Of a stretch of 64,000 nucleotides of DNA, positions 17,020-25,651 are shown piece after piece. The translations under genes were made by a program, and so were the position numbers. Origin of the DNA: Plesiocystis pacifica SIR-1 (GTDB lineage: Bacteria; Myxococcota_A; Polyangia; Nannocystales; Nannocystaceae). How positions within the stretch are numbered: position 1 is the first letter of the stretch; each line of letters starts with the position of its first letter. Location of the stretch: the NCBI RefSeq assembly GCF_000170895.1, contig NZ_ABCS01000026.1, positions 41,833-105,832 on the forward strand. The letters are read 5' to 3'. The notes beneath the pieces were generated by a model. That model was not told where the DNA came from, did not search any database, and was given only the letters and a program-made list of their open reading frames with translations.

Positions 17020-18153
17020 TCAACGCACGAAGACCATGCCGAAGGACTCGATGTTGACGTTCACGTCGTTGCAGCCGGTGTAGTTGCCGGTCGCAAAGTC
17101 CTGGGTGCTGCACACGTTGCCCGCCCCGCCGATGCCCAGGCGCGAGTCCGGCGAGCCGCAGTTGTCCTGCTCGTTGCCGATGATGCCGATGCGGACGTGG
17201 TGCCAGTTGTCGACGTTGTCGCCGCGGACGTTGAGGCCCTCGAGGTCGCAGCTGGGCTGGAGCGCGCTGCCCTCGATGAGCCCGAGCCACGCCTCGCGCC
17301 CGGCCGAGGTCGGCACGTAGCCGTCGGGGGCGATGAGGTCGTAGAGGCTGTCCCCCTCGAGGTCGGTGATCATCGTCTGCAGGTTCAAGGGCTCCGGGTC
17401 CACGCCGATCGGCGCCTCCATGGCGACCATCAGCTCGGTGAAGGACACGTTGGACCAGCTGGGCAGCTTGGTCTCGGCGCGGTCGTCAAAGAAGTTGCCC
17501 GGCTCGTAGGGGTCGATCGCCAGCCACTCGGGCGAGTCGAAGTGGAACGCGTCCGAGTTGCCGTAGGACTTGATGACCAGGGTCCAGCCGCCGCCGTCGG
17601 TCTCCATGTCGCACCACGCCATGTAGGGCGGCATGGGGCCCTCGCCGTCGGGGTCGAGCTCGTAGGCGTTGCTCTCGAGGGTGTCGTCGACGTCGAGGTC
17701 CGCGAGCTCGAGGCAGCTGGCCACGGTCACGCACATGCCCTCGAGGCAGTTGCCGCCGTCCGTGCAGTCGACCTGCTCCGCGCACTCGGGCATGACCCCG
17801 GTGTCCGTCTCGGTCTCCGTCTCCATGCCGTCGGTGGTGTCCTCGGTCGTCGCGTCGGTGGTGTCGGCGGTCTCGTCCGCGGTCGTCTCCTCCGTCGTCG
17901 CGTCGGTCGTCTCCTCCGTCGTCGCGTCGGTCGTCTCCTCCGTCGTCGCGTCGGTCGTCTCCTCCGTCGTCGTCCCCGTCGAGCTCGACTCGCTCCCGAC
18001 CTCGTCGTCCGTCGAGGTGTCGTCGCCCTGCGTGGAGCTGTCGGTGTCGCCCGAGCCTTCGACGCCGCCGACGTCGTCGCTCGGGCAAGCGGTCAAACCA
18101 AGGCAGATCAAGGAAATACCGGCGAGCTGAATTACTTTCGTGCTTCCGCGCAT
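17020..18153 (-). CDS. Stalked lipoprotein with fibrinogen-like domain
   Basis: 377 residues from ATG 18153. Signal peptide with lipobox GLTAC, then an acidic Thr/Glu/Asp stalk (about 30-125) with four near-identical TTEETTDA units. A short Cys-rich segment follows (CAEQVDCTDGGNC). The C-terminal domain (about 155-377) starts with the signature AWCDMETDGGGWTLVIKS of fibrinogen-related domains, usually found in animal lectins and in some bacterial surface proteins. It may bind glycans or proteins at the cell surface. The 24-bp DNA repeat in the stalk lies at about 17885-17965. The TGA is followed at once by repeat B1. Confidence 0.7.
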   Translation of the reverse strand: MRGSTKVIQLAGISLICLGLTACPSDDVGGVEGSGDTDSSTQGDDTSTDDEVGSESSSTGTTTEETTDATTEETTDATTEETTDATTEETTADETADTTDATTEDTTDGMETETETDTGVMPECAEQVDCTDGGNCLEGMCVTVASCLELADLDVDDTLESNAYELDPDGEGPMPPYMAWCDMETDGGGWTLVIKSYGNSDAFHFDSPEWLAIDPYEPGNFFDDRAETKLPSWSNVSFTELMVAMEAPIGVDPEPLNLQTMITDLEGDSLYDLIAPDGYVPTSAGREAWLGLIEGSALQPSCDLEGLNVRGDNVDNWHHVRIGIIGNEQDNCGSPDSRLGIGGAGNVCSTQDFATGNYTGCNDVNVNIESFGMVFVR

Positions 18154-18302
18154 ACCCCGAGCATACGGATCCGCGAGTCGCGCACAATCTGGATTCGTCT
18201 CCAGGCGCCGCGGTGGGGCCCGTGCTCCCAGGTCGCGAGGTCGCGCGAGATTGCTCCACGGATGCGCTGGACCGCGCCGGGTCGGCCTTGCAGACTCCGC
18301 CC

Positions 18303-19541
18303 GTGCCACGCGCCCACGTGCTTTTGAGCGAGAGCATCCACGCCTCTGCCAGCGACGCCTTCGAGCGCGCCGACGTCCAGGTCCACCGGACCTCCGCGGG
18401 GCTGGGACCCGAGGAGATCATCGAGGCCCTCAACGGCCTGCCCGGCGACGGCCCCGTGATGATCGGCGTGCGCAGCAAGACCAAGGTCCGCGCGCCGATC
18501 TTCGAGGCCGTCCCGCGCCTGGCCGCGGTCGGAGCCTTTTGCATCGGCACCGATCAGATCGACCTCGAGGTCGCGGCCCAGTCCGGCGTGGCCGTGTTCA
18601 ACGCGCCCTTTAGCAACACCCGCAGCGTCGCCGAGCTGGTCATCGCCGAGATCGTGTGCCTGTCTCGCCAGCTCTTCGAGCGCAGCTGGGCCGCCCACGA
18701 GGGCCGGTGGCGCAAGGACGCCAAGGGGGCCCACGAGGTCCGCGGCAAGACCCTCGGGATCATCGGCTACGGGCACATCGGCAGCCAGCTGAGCGTGCTC
18801 GCCGAGGCCATGGGCCTGCGCGTGCGCTACCACGACATCGTCAACAAGCTGCCCCTGGGCAACGCGAGCGCGTCCGAGAGCCTCGACGCCCTGCTAGCTG
18901 GGTCGGACTTCGTCTCGCTGCACGTGCCCAACACGCCGCAGACCCGGAACATGTTCGGGGCCGCCGAGCTGGCCAAGATGAAGCCCGGCGCCTACCTGAT
19001 CAACGCCTCGCGCGGGACCGTGGTCGACATCGAGGCCCTGCGCGCGAGCCTCGAGTCGGGCCACGTCGCCGGGGCCGCCCTCGACGTCTACCCCAAGGAG
19101 CCCAAGAGCACCGCCGACCCCTTCGAGAGCCCGCTCCAGGGCCTGCGCCAGGTCATCTTGACCCCGCACATCGGCGGCTCGACCCAGGAGGCCCAGGCCA
19201 ACATCGGCGTCGAGGTCAGCGAGGCCCTCGCGGCCTACACCCGCTTTGGCCGGACCACCGGCTGCATCACCTTGCCGGCCATCGACGCCCCCGCGATCAG
19301 CCCCGGCCGCTCGCGCCTGCTCAACATCCACCGCGACGTCCCCGGCGTGCTGACCTCCGCCAACCAGCGGGTCTCCGACGCCGGCCTCAACATCACGGGC
19401 CAGCGCCTCGAGACCCAAGCCGGCGTGGGCCTGCTGCTCATGGACGTCGACGCGAAATCCGACGACCCGCGCGTCGAGTCCCTGCGCGCGGACCTGGCCG
19501 GCCTCGCGCAGTCGCTGCCCCGCCGCACCCGGCTGCTTTGA
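18303..19541 (+). CDS. serA: D-3-phosphoglycerate dehydrogenase
   Basis: 412 residues from a GTG at 18303, the same size as E. coli SerA (about 410). It oxidises 3-phosphoglycerate in the first step of serine synthesis. Substrate domain: GVRSKTKVRAPIF and GAFCIGTDQIDL. NAD domain: KTLGIIGYGHIGSQ. Catalytic residues: Arg in YLINASRGTVVDI, Glu in the segment LDVYPKEP, and His in LTPHIGGSTQEA. A C-terminal ACT-like regulatory domain (about 340-412; HRDVPGVLTSANQRVSDAG) suggests serine feedback control. The stop is followed at once by repeat B2. Confidence 0.94.
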   Translation: MPRAHVLLSESIHASASDAFERADVQVHRTSAGLGPEEIIEALNGLPGDGPVMIGVRSKTKVRAPIFEAVPRLAAVGAFCIGTDQIDLEVAAQSGVAVFNAPFSNTRSVAELVIAEIVCLSRQLFERSWAAHEGRWRKDAKGAHEVRGKTLGIIGYGHIGSQLSVLAEAMGLRVRYHDIVNKLPLGNASASESLDALLAGSDFVSLHVPNTPQTRNMFGAAELAKMKPGAYLINASRGTVVDIEALRASLESGHVAGAALDVYPKEPKSTADPFESPLQGLRQVILTPHIGGSTQEAQANIGVEVSEALAAYTRFGRTTGCITLPAIDAPAISPGRSRLLNIHRDVPGVLTSANQRVSDAGLNITGQRLETQAGVGLLLMDVDAKSDDPRVESLRADLAGLAQSLPRRTRLL

Positions 19542-19741
19542 TTTTGCCCCCGCGAGCGCCTCGGACCGGGGGCGCTTCGTCGCTCCGCTCCTACGCTTTG
19601 GCTTGGTGGGCAATGGTGTTCGTACCTTCGCAAGGGCATTCGGTCGCCCCCTGAAGGGGGCGTCACCTGGCGGGGGTGAAGACCGCTTTGGCTGAGCGCT
19701 TCGTCGCTCCGCTCCTCCGCTTTGGCTGGGCGCCTTCGAGT
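19542..19741 (+). repeat. GC-rich post-stop repeat, copy B2
   Basis: Starts directly after the serA stop with TTTTGCCCCCGC, continues with CGGACCGGGGGCGCTTCGTCGCT, and carries a distal palindrome around GGTCGCCCCC ... GGGGGCGTC. It is collinear with the element after gyrB (57795-58044). An internal 32-bp direct repeat with one mismatch lies at 19572-19603 and 19696-19727. No gene is seen here. Confidence 0.65.
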
Positions 19742-19833
19742 CGAGAGTACATTCGCATCGTAAGCAGCTTTCTCTCCTCGCGAGCCCTCGCCGAACCAAA
19801 CCCACGGCGGGTTCGGTCGGCTACACAGGGTGA

Positions 19834-20535
19834 ATGCGAGTGATCGAGATGAAGATGGGACGTGTGGCGAGCTTGTGCGCGGCCGCGATGGCCTTCGCGC
19901 TCACGGGCTGCCCCAGCGACGACGGCGGCGAGGTCGGGAGCTCGGGCGAGACCGGGATGGGCGAGGCCGACGAGGGCACCAGCGCCGGCGAGGACACGAC
20001 CACGGGCACGGACGACGAGGCGGGCGAGACCAGCACCGACGCGGGCACGACGGACAGCTCCGCCGACACCTCCGAGGCCGAGGAGAGCACGACCACCGAA
20101 GACACGGGCTCGTGCTCGGACAACGACGAGTGCCTCGACGAGGAGATCTGCGCCGACGGGGAGTGCGTCGACGCCAACCAGTTCAACTACGAGATCCGCG
20201 TGATGGCCTACACCCCGCCCGACTGCAGCGACGGCCTGGGCGGGGCCGAGATCGCCTACTACGCCTACGAGGACGACCTGCTGATCTACGAGTCCTCGGA
20301 GTCCTCGTGCCCCGCGGCGTGGCCCAGCGAGCTGTTCATCTACAACCCCCCGGGCATCTTCCAGATCGACTTTTGGGAGCTCGACACCTTCGCGGACGAC
20401 CTGCTCATCGCCCTGTGCTGGCAAGATGAGTTCAGCGAGTGCACGCAGATCCCCAAGGACATCCTGCACGACGGCGAGCTGATCCTCGACAGCCAAGGCA
20501 CCGAGATCGAGATGCGCTTCGACCCGATCTTGTGA
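19834..20535 (+). CDS. Stalked lipoprotein of unknown function
   Basis: 233 residues. The signal peptide ends in the lipobox ALTGC. An acidic Gly/Glu/Asp/Thr stalk (about 28-92) follows, then a Cys-rich spacer (CSDNDECLDEEICADGEC) like those of other stalked lipoproteins in this window, and a C-terminal beta-rich domain of about 130 residues (YEIRVMAYTPPDC ... EIEMRFDPI) with several Cys. No known family is recognised. ATG 19834 is used; ATG 19852 is an alternative. A surface-anchored binding domain is plausible. Confidence 0.6.
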   Translation: MRVIEMKMGRVASLCAAAMAFALTGCPSDDGGEVGSSGETGMGEADEGTSAGEDTTTGTDDEAGETSTDAGTTDSSADTSEAEESTTTEDTGSCSDNDECLDEEICADGECVDANQFNYEIRVMAYTPPDCSDGLGGAEIAYYAYEDDLLIYESSESSCPAAWPSELFIYNPPGIFQIDFWELDTFADDLLIALCWQDEFSECTQIPKDILHDGELILDSQGTEIEMRFDPIL

Positions 20536-20762
20536 TCGCGCGCAGGCTCCCCGGGCTCAGGGCGACGTGATGCACAGCCCACGTCCTCGAGCCCGGGTGG
20601 AGCCGCGCCCTCCATGAACACCGGGACGCAGCTCGTCCCGCCTAGATTGTAGGTCGCCTCGGGGTCGCTCAGCTTGCACGACTCCCCTCGGGAGTCCGGA
20701 GAGGTGACGGTGTCGCTCTTACCAGCTGCCACGGTCGTGCCGTTGTCCTCACTACTGGGCAT
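20536..20762 (-). pseudogene. Possible gene remnant
   Basis: On the minus strand from 20762 a frame reads like real protein (GESCKLSDPEATYNLGGTSC, VPVFMEGAAPPGLEDVG) and then runs on antisense to the lipoprotein. A one-base shift near 20575 would instead end it at CITSP-stop. This could be a decayed gene fragment or chance. The rest of the gap up to 20828 shows nothing. Confidence 0.2.
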
Positions 20763-20828
20763 GGTCGTGCCACACGCTCAGCACGAGGGGGTTTCCAGCA
20801 GCCATTTCTGCCCGTGCTACGGTAGGCG

Positions 20829-22916
20829 ATGGATTTAGTTCGTGAGCTGATGGTGTCGACTTTCTTCGAGTTCGGCCTCGGCTTGCTCTGGGTCCTGCTC
20901 CTGGTCCTGGCGTGGATGGAGCCCCAGGCTTTGCTCTCCAGACCCGCCGCGGTCGTCCGTGAGCGCGGATCCGCTGTGCTCGCGTGGTTCAAGGACTCTC
21001 TTAGAGGCTCTGCGCTGACGGGTCCCGCTCTGCTCGTTGGCGCGCTCTTGCTCGTGTCCCACCCGATCGGGATCGTCGTCCAACGCTTCTCGGACGAGTT
21101 CGTCGAACTGACGACGTACTGGGCACCCCTCAAGTTCAAGGAGAAGAAGAAGGACGACGAGAAGAAGGACGACGACGAGAAGAAGGACGACGTCGAGAAG
21201 AAGGACGACGACGAGAAGAAGAACGAGAAGAAGAAGAAGAACGAGAAGAAGAACGAGAAGAAGAACGAGGAGAAGAACGAGAAGAAGAACGAGAACGAGA
21301 ACGAGAACAACCCGCCCAAGAGCTGCAAAGAGCTGCGTAAAGCGTGCCAAAAGCTGGATTACAAATGCGACGACTACGCAGACTGTCTAAAAGAGGAACA
21401 GAGGTGGTGCATCGCCCGAGACACCACCAACGAATCTGTCCCAACCTACTGCTTCCACTTTGCTGGCTCCGACAACACCCTCCGTGAACGCCACGAGCTC
21501 AAGTTCCGGAAGAAGATCCGAAAAGAATCCATACGCCACCAACAAAAGCTCACCTACCAGCGGGCCATGCTCGAGGAAGATCCCGAAGTGCACATCGCGC
21601 TCACCCTCGAGCAGCTCCGGGTCTGCCAGGCCGGGGTCATGCACGGGTTCATCTTCTGCGTGGTCTGCCTGCTCTTTGGGAGCTTCGCCGGGATGCGAGA
21701 GCGAGCGGAGGTGCTATCCCGCCTTCGCCCCCCCGACTGGAAGGTCCGCGTCTGGGCCTGGCGCAAGGTCGTGCCCATCGTCGTGTGGTTGCTGGCTTGC
21801 TTGACAGTCATCGACGCTTTTCCCCGCCACCACGACCCCACGGAGTGGAGCGTCCCGGTGTTCGTGGCGTTCATCCCCCTCCTCGCCGTGTCGCTTCGCG
21901 TCGCCCTCTGCTTTCGCGTGCCCGAGGCCTCGCCACCCGAGGCCTCGTCACCGTCGGGAGCCTGGGCCAGCTTCTTCATCGCCCTCGTATGTGGCGGGGT
22001 GTTCACCTACGCGTCGACCTTCGCCTGGATCGAGTATCGAGAGAATTATGTCGAGGCGCTGTACACCTACGACTTCATCCTCGACGAAGACAAGGAGGGG
22101 AAGAGGGAGAGCGAGAGCTCCTCGCCTTCGACCACGCAGGGCGAGAGCTGCAGCTTCTCGGCGACGGAGAGCTCCTTCCCTCTCGTGCTGGAGGCCGACC
22201 CGAACCAGCTCGTCGAGAAGCTCGACGACGCCCTCGACGGACTGGGCTTCAAACGCAAGCGCAAAGCCAAGTGGCCCAAGTGTCGCTCCGTCGCCTTTGA
22301 AGACGAGGCCGGAGCTTCCTGGCGCGAACCCAAGGTCTTGCTCCGCGTGCGTCGAGACCTCGAGACGGACAGGCGCGCCGACGGCCTCGAGCGCTGCGGT
22401 GACCCCATCGACGGCGCCGATGTCAGCGTCAAGTTCCGGAGCCCGGAGCGCGCGCAGAGCTGCGCGCTAGGGAAGGAGCACTCCTTCTTCGACGGCGAGG
22501 CCGAGTTCGAGATCGATCGGCAGGTCGGCTCGAGGGGTCCGGGCCCAGCCCGCTACTCCGTCCACTACCGCCGGGAAGTCGACGATTGGTCGCACGAAGG
22601 TAGGTCGAAGATACTGACCAACTTTGCTGCGGCCACCGACTTGCCCACGGTCGAGACCAGCGATCGCCGCGCGACCGAGCTGAAGTGGCGCTTCACCGAC
22701 GAGGAGGGCCGCGAACTCGACCTCTCCCTGTGGTACGCGCGCTGCCAGCCCGACGCGCCACTGGTCGCAGAGCTGTCCATCAAGGACGCGCCACAACAGC
22801 GCATCGACGCGATCGCCGAGGCCCTCGAGTCCGCGGGGCTGCTCGCCGAGACCGGCGAGAGCAAGACCCAAGCCCTCTACGGCGTGCAGTGCGGCCTCAA
22901 AGCACGCCGCCGGTGA
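20829..22916 (+). CDS. Multi-pass membrane protein with a Lys/Glu/Asp/Asn-rich extramembrane tract
   Basis: 695 residues. Two hydrophobic helices (about 10-30 and 62-82) flank a short loop. Residues about 98-160 are an almost pure Lys/Glu/Asp/Asn tract coded by an imperfect GAG-AAG-AAG-GAC trinucleotide repeat (21139-21310). A Cys-rich segment follows (CKELRKACQKLDYKCDDYADC), then four more helices (about 265-285, 303-325, 335-355, 375-395) and a soluble C-terminal half rich in beta strands and Cys. Codon use is less GC-biased than the neighbours, which may point to transfer. No family is recognised. Its 3' end overlaps the converging lipoprotein by 20 bp. Confidence 0.6.
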   Translation: MDLVRELMVSTFFEFGLGLLWVLLLVLAWMEPQALLSRPAAVVRERGSAVLAWFKDSLRGSALTGPALLVGALLLVSHPIGIVVQRFSDEFVELTTYWAPLKFKEKKKDDEKKDDDEKKDDVEKKDDDEKKNEKKKKNEKKNEKKNEEKNEKKNENENENNPPKSCKELRKACQKLDYKCDDYADCLKEEQRWCIARDTTNESVPTYCFHFAGSDNTLRERHELKFRKKIRKESIRHQQKLTYQRAMLEEDPEVHIALTLEQLRVCQAGVMHGFIFCVVCLLFGSFAGMRERAEVLSRLRPPDWKVRVWAWRKVVPIVVWLLACLTVIDAFPRHHDPTEWSVPVFVAFIPLLAVSLRVALCFRVPEASPPEASSPSGAWASFFIALVCGGVFTYASTFAWIEYRENYVEALYTYDFILDEDKEGKRESESSSPSTTQGESCSFSATESSFPLVLEADPNQLVEKLDDALDGLGFKRKRKAKWPKCRSVAFEDEAGASWREPKVLLRVRRDLETDRRADGLERCGDPIDGADVSVKFRSPERAQSCALGKEHSFFDGEAEFEIDRQVGSRGPGPARYSVHYRREVDDWSHEGRSKILTNFAAATDLPTVETSDRRATELKWRFTDEEGRELDLSLWYARCQPDAPLVAELSIKDAPQQRIDAIAEALESAGLLAETGESKTQALYGVQCGLKARRR
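21139..21310 (+). repeat. Trinucleotide-type coding repeat (GAG/AAG/GAC/AAC)
   Basis: An imperfect purine-rich run of GAG, AAG, GAC and AAC codons coding the charged tract of the membrane protein. The sense strand is almost free of T. Such tracts can change length by slippage. Confidence 0.75.
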
Positions 22917-23649
22917 TGACCAGGATCCACTCGAGATCCGGATCGCACACCTCGTCGTCGCTGAACACGTGGACGACCAGGTTGCGGGTGTCGTCCTCGC
23001 CGTTGGCGAAGGCGTCGCCCTCCCCCCACTCGAGGCTGAGGATGTCCGCGTTGCCCTCCTCGTCGCTGGTCCACCCGCCGTTGCCGCACGCGTCTCCGTC
23101 TGGGTCGCCGCTGCGGTTGGCGTGGAGGTCGTAGTCGGTCCCGGGCGGGCCGTTGAGCTCGATGCGGACCTTCATGGGCGCGCCGCTGTTGAAGCCGAAG
23201 CCGGACAGCTCCTCGGTGGCCCGGAACTCGACCCACTCCTCGCCGGTGCCGAAGTGGATCAGCGAGTCGCGCTGCTTGTCGCCGGCCATGGACCCGAGAT
23301 CGGTGGCGTCCTCGCAGCTGTTGTCGGGCTCGCAGGGCGGCCAGGTCTCGCCGGTCTCGGTCTCCTCTTCCGTCGACTCCTCCTCCGTCGACTCCTCGCT
23401 CTCGGACTCGCTCGTCGACTCCTCCTCCGTCGACTCCTCGCCCTCGGAGCTGTCGGAGCTGCCCGACCCGCTCTCGGACTCGGCGCCGGTGGTCCCCTCG
23501 TCGACCTCGTCGTCGCCCATGCCGGTGTCTTCGCTCCCGGTGCTGTCGGCGAGCTCGTCCGAGCCGCCGCCCTCGTCGGTGCAGGCCAGGGGAGCGAGGG
23601 CGAGGGTCAGGGCGAGCGCCCCCATGATGGTGGTCGTGTGCGTGCGCAT
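22897..23649 (-). CDS. Stalked lipoprotein, tandem paralogue 1
   Basis: 250 residues. The signal peptide ends in the lipobox PLAC. A long Ser/Glu/Thr stalk (about 30-100, with ESTEEES units) leads to a C-terminal domain of about 145 residues starting WPPCEPDNSCEDATDLG and ending DPDLEWILVITGGVL. Within it, VRIELNGPPGTDYDLHANRS resembles bacterial pre-peptidase C-terminal (PPC)-like beta domains. The same architecture and many identical phrases are found in the next upstream gene, so the pair is a tandem duplication. It is 12 bp downstream of that gene, so they are probably cotranscribed. Confidence 0.65.
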   Translation of the reverse strand: MRTHTTTIMGALALTLALAPLACTDEGGGSDELADSTGSEDTGMGDDEVDEGTTGAESESGSGSSDSSEGEESTEEESTSESESEESTEEESTEEETETGETWPPCEPDNSCEDATDLGSMAGDKQRDSLIHFGTGEEWVEFRATEELSGFGFNSGAPMKVRIELNGPPGTDYDLHANRSGDPDGDACGNGGWTSDEEGNADILSLEWGEGDAFANGEDDTRNLVVHVFSDDEVCDPDLEWILVITGGVL

Positions 23650-23661
23650 CGAGCTGTCTCC

Positions 23662-24408
23662 TCAGAGGGTGTTGCCGGTGATGATCAGGGTCCACTGCAG
23701 GTCGGGGTCGCACACGTCCTGGTCGCTGAACACGTGGACCATGAGGTCGCGCGAGTCGTCGGAGCCGTTGGCGAAGGGGTAGGTCTCGCCCCACTCGAGG
23801 CTGATGGTCTCCTCGCTGCCCGGCTCGGCGCTGGTCCACCCGCCCTCCTTGCAGGGGGTGCTGTCGTCGTCCTCGCTGCGGTTGACGAACAGGTCGTAGT
23901 TGGCCCCCTCGGCGCCCATGAGCTCGACGCGGACCTCCTGGGGGTAGCCGTCCTGGAGGAAGCCGCCGTAGTCCTCGTTGACCCGGAAGCGGTAGATGGC
24001 CTCGTTGTTGCCGTAGGCGATCAGCGGCGGGCTGGAGGTGTCGCCGTTGACGGTGCCGAGGTTCTCGGCGTCCTCGCAGATCGTGCCCGGGTCGCAGGGC
24101 GGGAGGGGCTCGCCGGTCTCGGACTCCTCCGCCGTCGACTCCTCTTGCGTCGACTCCTCTTCCCCGGTCTCGGTGCTCTCGGTCGGCTCTTCCTCCGTCG
24201 TCCCAGACTCTTCGGTGGTCTCGCCCTCGCCCTCGCCCGTGCCGGTGGTCGAGCCCGACTCGGTCCCGACCTCGTCGGCGGCGTCGTCCGAGCCGCCCTC
24301 GCTCCCGCTCTCGTCGTCGACGAAGCCGGGGTCGGCGTCGTCCGTGCACGCGAGGGGCGCGAGCACGCACAAGCTGAGTGCGAACAACCGGGAAGCGCGT
24401 TTCACCAT
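23662..24408 (-). CDS. Stalked lipoprotein, tandem paralogue 2
   Basis: 248 residues from ATG 24408 (MVKRASRLF). The lipobox is PLAC, followed by an acidic Ser/Thr/Glu stalk (about 25-105) and a C-terminal domain starting LPPCDPGTICEDAENLG. Shared landmarks with paralogue 1 are VRVELMGAEGANYDLFVNRS, GGWTSAEPG, ISLEWGE, VHVFSDQDVCDPDLQWTLII and a final GN/GG-x-L. The domain looks like a PPC-type beta sandwich. Candidate promoter region with a palindromic site lies about 60 bp upstream (24470-24482). Function is unknown; surface display is likely. Confidence 0.65.
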   Translation of the reverse strand: MVKRASRLFALSLCVLAPLACTDDADPGFVDDESGSEGGSDDAADEVGTESGSTTGTGEGEGETTEESGTTEEEPTESTETGEEESTQEESTAEESETGEPLPPCDPGTICEDAENLGTVNGDTSSPPLIAYGNNEAIYRFRVNEDYGGFLQDGYPQEVRVELMGAEGANYDLFVNRSEDDDSTPCKEGGWTSAEPGSEETISLEWGETYPFANGSDDSRDLMVHVFSDQDVCDPDLQWTLIITGNTL

Positions 24409-24469
24409 GGGTGCAGGTATGACGCATGCGCCCGGAGGACACAGCCCGCTGTACGCTTTCAACGATTAA

Positions 24470-24482
24470 GTAATGTCATTAC
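24470..24482. promoter_or_regulatory. Palindromic candidate operator
   Basis: GTAATG-T-CATTAC, a perfect 13-bp palindrome in an AT-rich island, about 60 bp upstream of the start of the tandem stalked-lipoprotein operon. The size and place fit a dimeric repressor or activator site. Inference from symmetry only. Confidence 0.3.
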
Positions 24483-24540
24483 AGCGCGCGGAAACTAAGG
24501 ACTCAGCCGCCTCCACGCGCGGATCTGCTCGATCGCGCGA

Positions 24541-25419
24541 CTACTCGCTGTCGTCAGCGTCGCCGTCGCCGTCGCCGTCCTCGTCGTCCTCGTCGGCTTC
24601 GTCATAGACCGCGAGCTCCGCCTCGACCTTGGACGAGGGGTTGATGACCCAGGCCACGCCGATCGAGATGAAGTAGAGCACGACCATGGGCCCGGCCATG
24701 AGCATCTGGCTGACGGGCTCGGGCGGGGTCAAGAAGGCCGCGAGCACGAACATGACCACGACGGCGACCTTCCAAAAGCGGACCAGGACCTTCTCGGTGA
24801 CGACGCCGGCCTTGGCCAGGAAGGCCACGGCGAGGGGGAATTCGAACACCAACCCAAAGGCGAGCAAGACCCGGGTCGTGCCCTTGAAGTAGTTGTTCAG
24901 CTCGAGCTGGATCTCTTCGCCGCGGCCCGTGGAGTACTCCATCATCCACTCGTAGACGAAGGGCAGGACCACCATGAAGGCGAAGGCCGAGCCGATCAGG
25001 AACATGATCACCGAGACCGCCACGAAGGGGATGACGAACTTCTTCTCCTTCGCGTAGAGGCCCGGGGCCACGAACAGCCAGACCTGGAAGAAGATCCACG
25101 GCAAGGTCAGGAAGATGGCCGCGGTCACGGCGACGCGGACGTCGACCATGAGCGGGTCCTGGATCGCCAGCGCCTGGAGCTTGGCCTCGTCGGCCATGCC
25201 CGCGGACTCCCACGCGTTGTCGAGGGGCAGGCGCAGGAAGGCCGAGATCTGCGGCGCGAAGTAGAAGCAGGCGAAGAAGCCGAGGAAGATACCGAGGACG
25301 ATGCGAACGAGCCGCGCGCGCAGCTCCCCGACGTGATCGAGGAAGGCCATGGGCTTGTCGCCATCGGGCCCCTGAGCCAGACCGTCCTCGCCGTTGCTGT
25401 CTTGATCCGTGGTGCTCAT
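24541..25419 (-). CDS. tatC: Twin-arginine translocase subunit TatC
   Basis: 292 residues from ATG 25419. Core receptor of the Tat pathway, which exports folded proteins across the inner membrane. The N-terminal signature FLDHVGELRARLVRIV and six hydrophobic helices are seen, with the conserved FLTPPEPVSQMLMAGPMVVLYF segment near helix 5. The C-terminus carries an extra acidic tail (about 270-292, mostly Asp/Glu/Gly). tatB is the second gene upstream on the same strand but an unknown lipoprotein gene is wedged between them. The 5' flank holds a 50-bp copy of the tatB 3' coding end. Confidence 0.93.
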   Translation of the reverse strand: MSTTDQDSNGEDGLAQGPDGDKPMAFLDHVGELRARLVRIVLGIFLGFFACFYFAPQISAFLRLPLDNAWESAGMADEAKLQALAIQDPLMVDVRVAVTAAIFLTLPWIFFQVWLFVAPGLYAKEKKFVIPFVAVSVIMFLIGSAFAFMVVLPFVYEWMMEYSTGRGEEIQLELNNYFKGTTRVLLAFGLVFEFPLAVAFLAKAGVVTEKVLVRFWKVAVVVMFVLAAFLTPPEPVSQMLMAGPMVVLYFISIGVAWVINPSSKVEAELAVYDEADEDDEDGDGDGDADDSE

Positions 25420-25439
25420 CCGGGTCCGGTGCGCGGAGA

Positions 25440-25489
25440 GTGTAGGCGCCCGAGCGGCTCTGGGCGATGACCCGCGGATCGGGGGAGGC
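25440..25489. repeat. Direct repeat, left copy (duplicated tatB 3' end)
   Basis: 50 bp, about 46 identical to 26422-26471 by eye. Translated in the tatB sense it reads ASPDPRVIAQSRSGAYT, matching ASPDPRVIAGRRSGAYT inside TatB. Here it lies outside any gene, just upstream of tatC. Confidence 0.8.
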
Positions 25490-25556
25490 GAGATCAACGC
25501 CGGCGCCTTTTCCGCAATGCTTGATGGGCGGAGGTTTCGCGGGGTTCACGCTCGCT

Positions 25557-25651
25557 CAGAGAGTCGGCCAAAACGAGTTTTGCCCGACCCTCTGCCTATT
25601 TGAGCCGTCGTGGATGACGCCACGCCCTCCCTGCCCCACGTCCACGACTCA
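25557..25651 (-). repeat. Stop-anchored double-hairpin element, copy A2
   Basis: Minus strand. Starts with the TGA of the unknown lipoprotein gene. Hairpin 1 arms are GTCGTGGACG and CATCCACGAC (a G-U pair replaces one A-U), loop GC-rich; GGCTCAAATAGGC links to hairpin 2, arms AGAGGGTCGGGCAAAAC and GTTTTGGCCGACTCTCT. Same order and spacing as copies A1 and A3. Confidence 0.8.

Noticed and set aside
17885..17965. Short regular repeats that might look like a CRISPR array
   Set aside because: The units are 24-bp in-frame coding repeats (TTEETTDA) with no unique spacers. The repeats at 31786-31870 and 38460-38660 are likewise coding.
20340..20762. Minus-strand 140-codon frame as a full gene
   Set aside because: More than half is antisense to the end of the stalked lipoprotein. 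Only the distal part (20536-20762) looks protein-like, so it is listed as a possible remnant.
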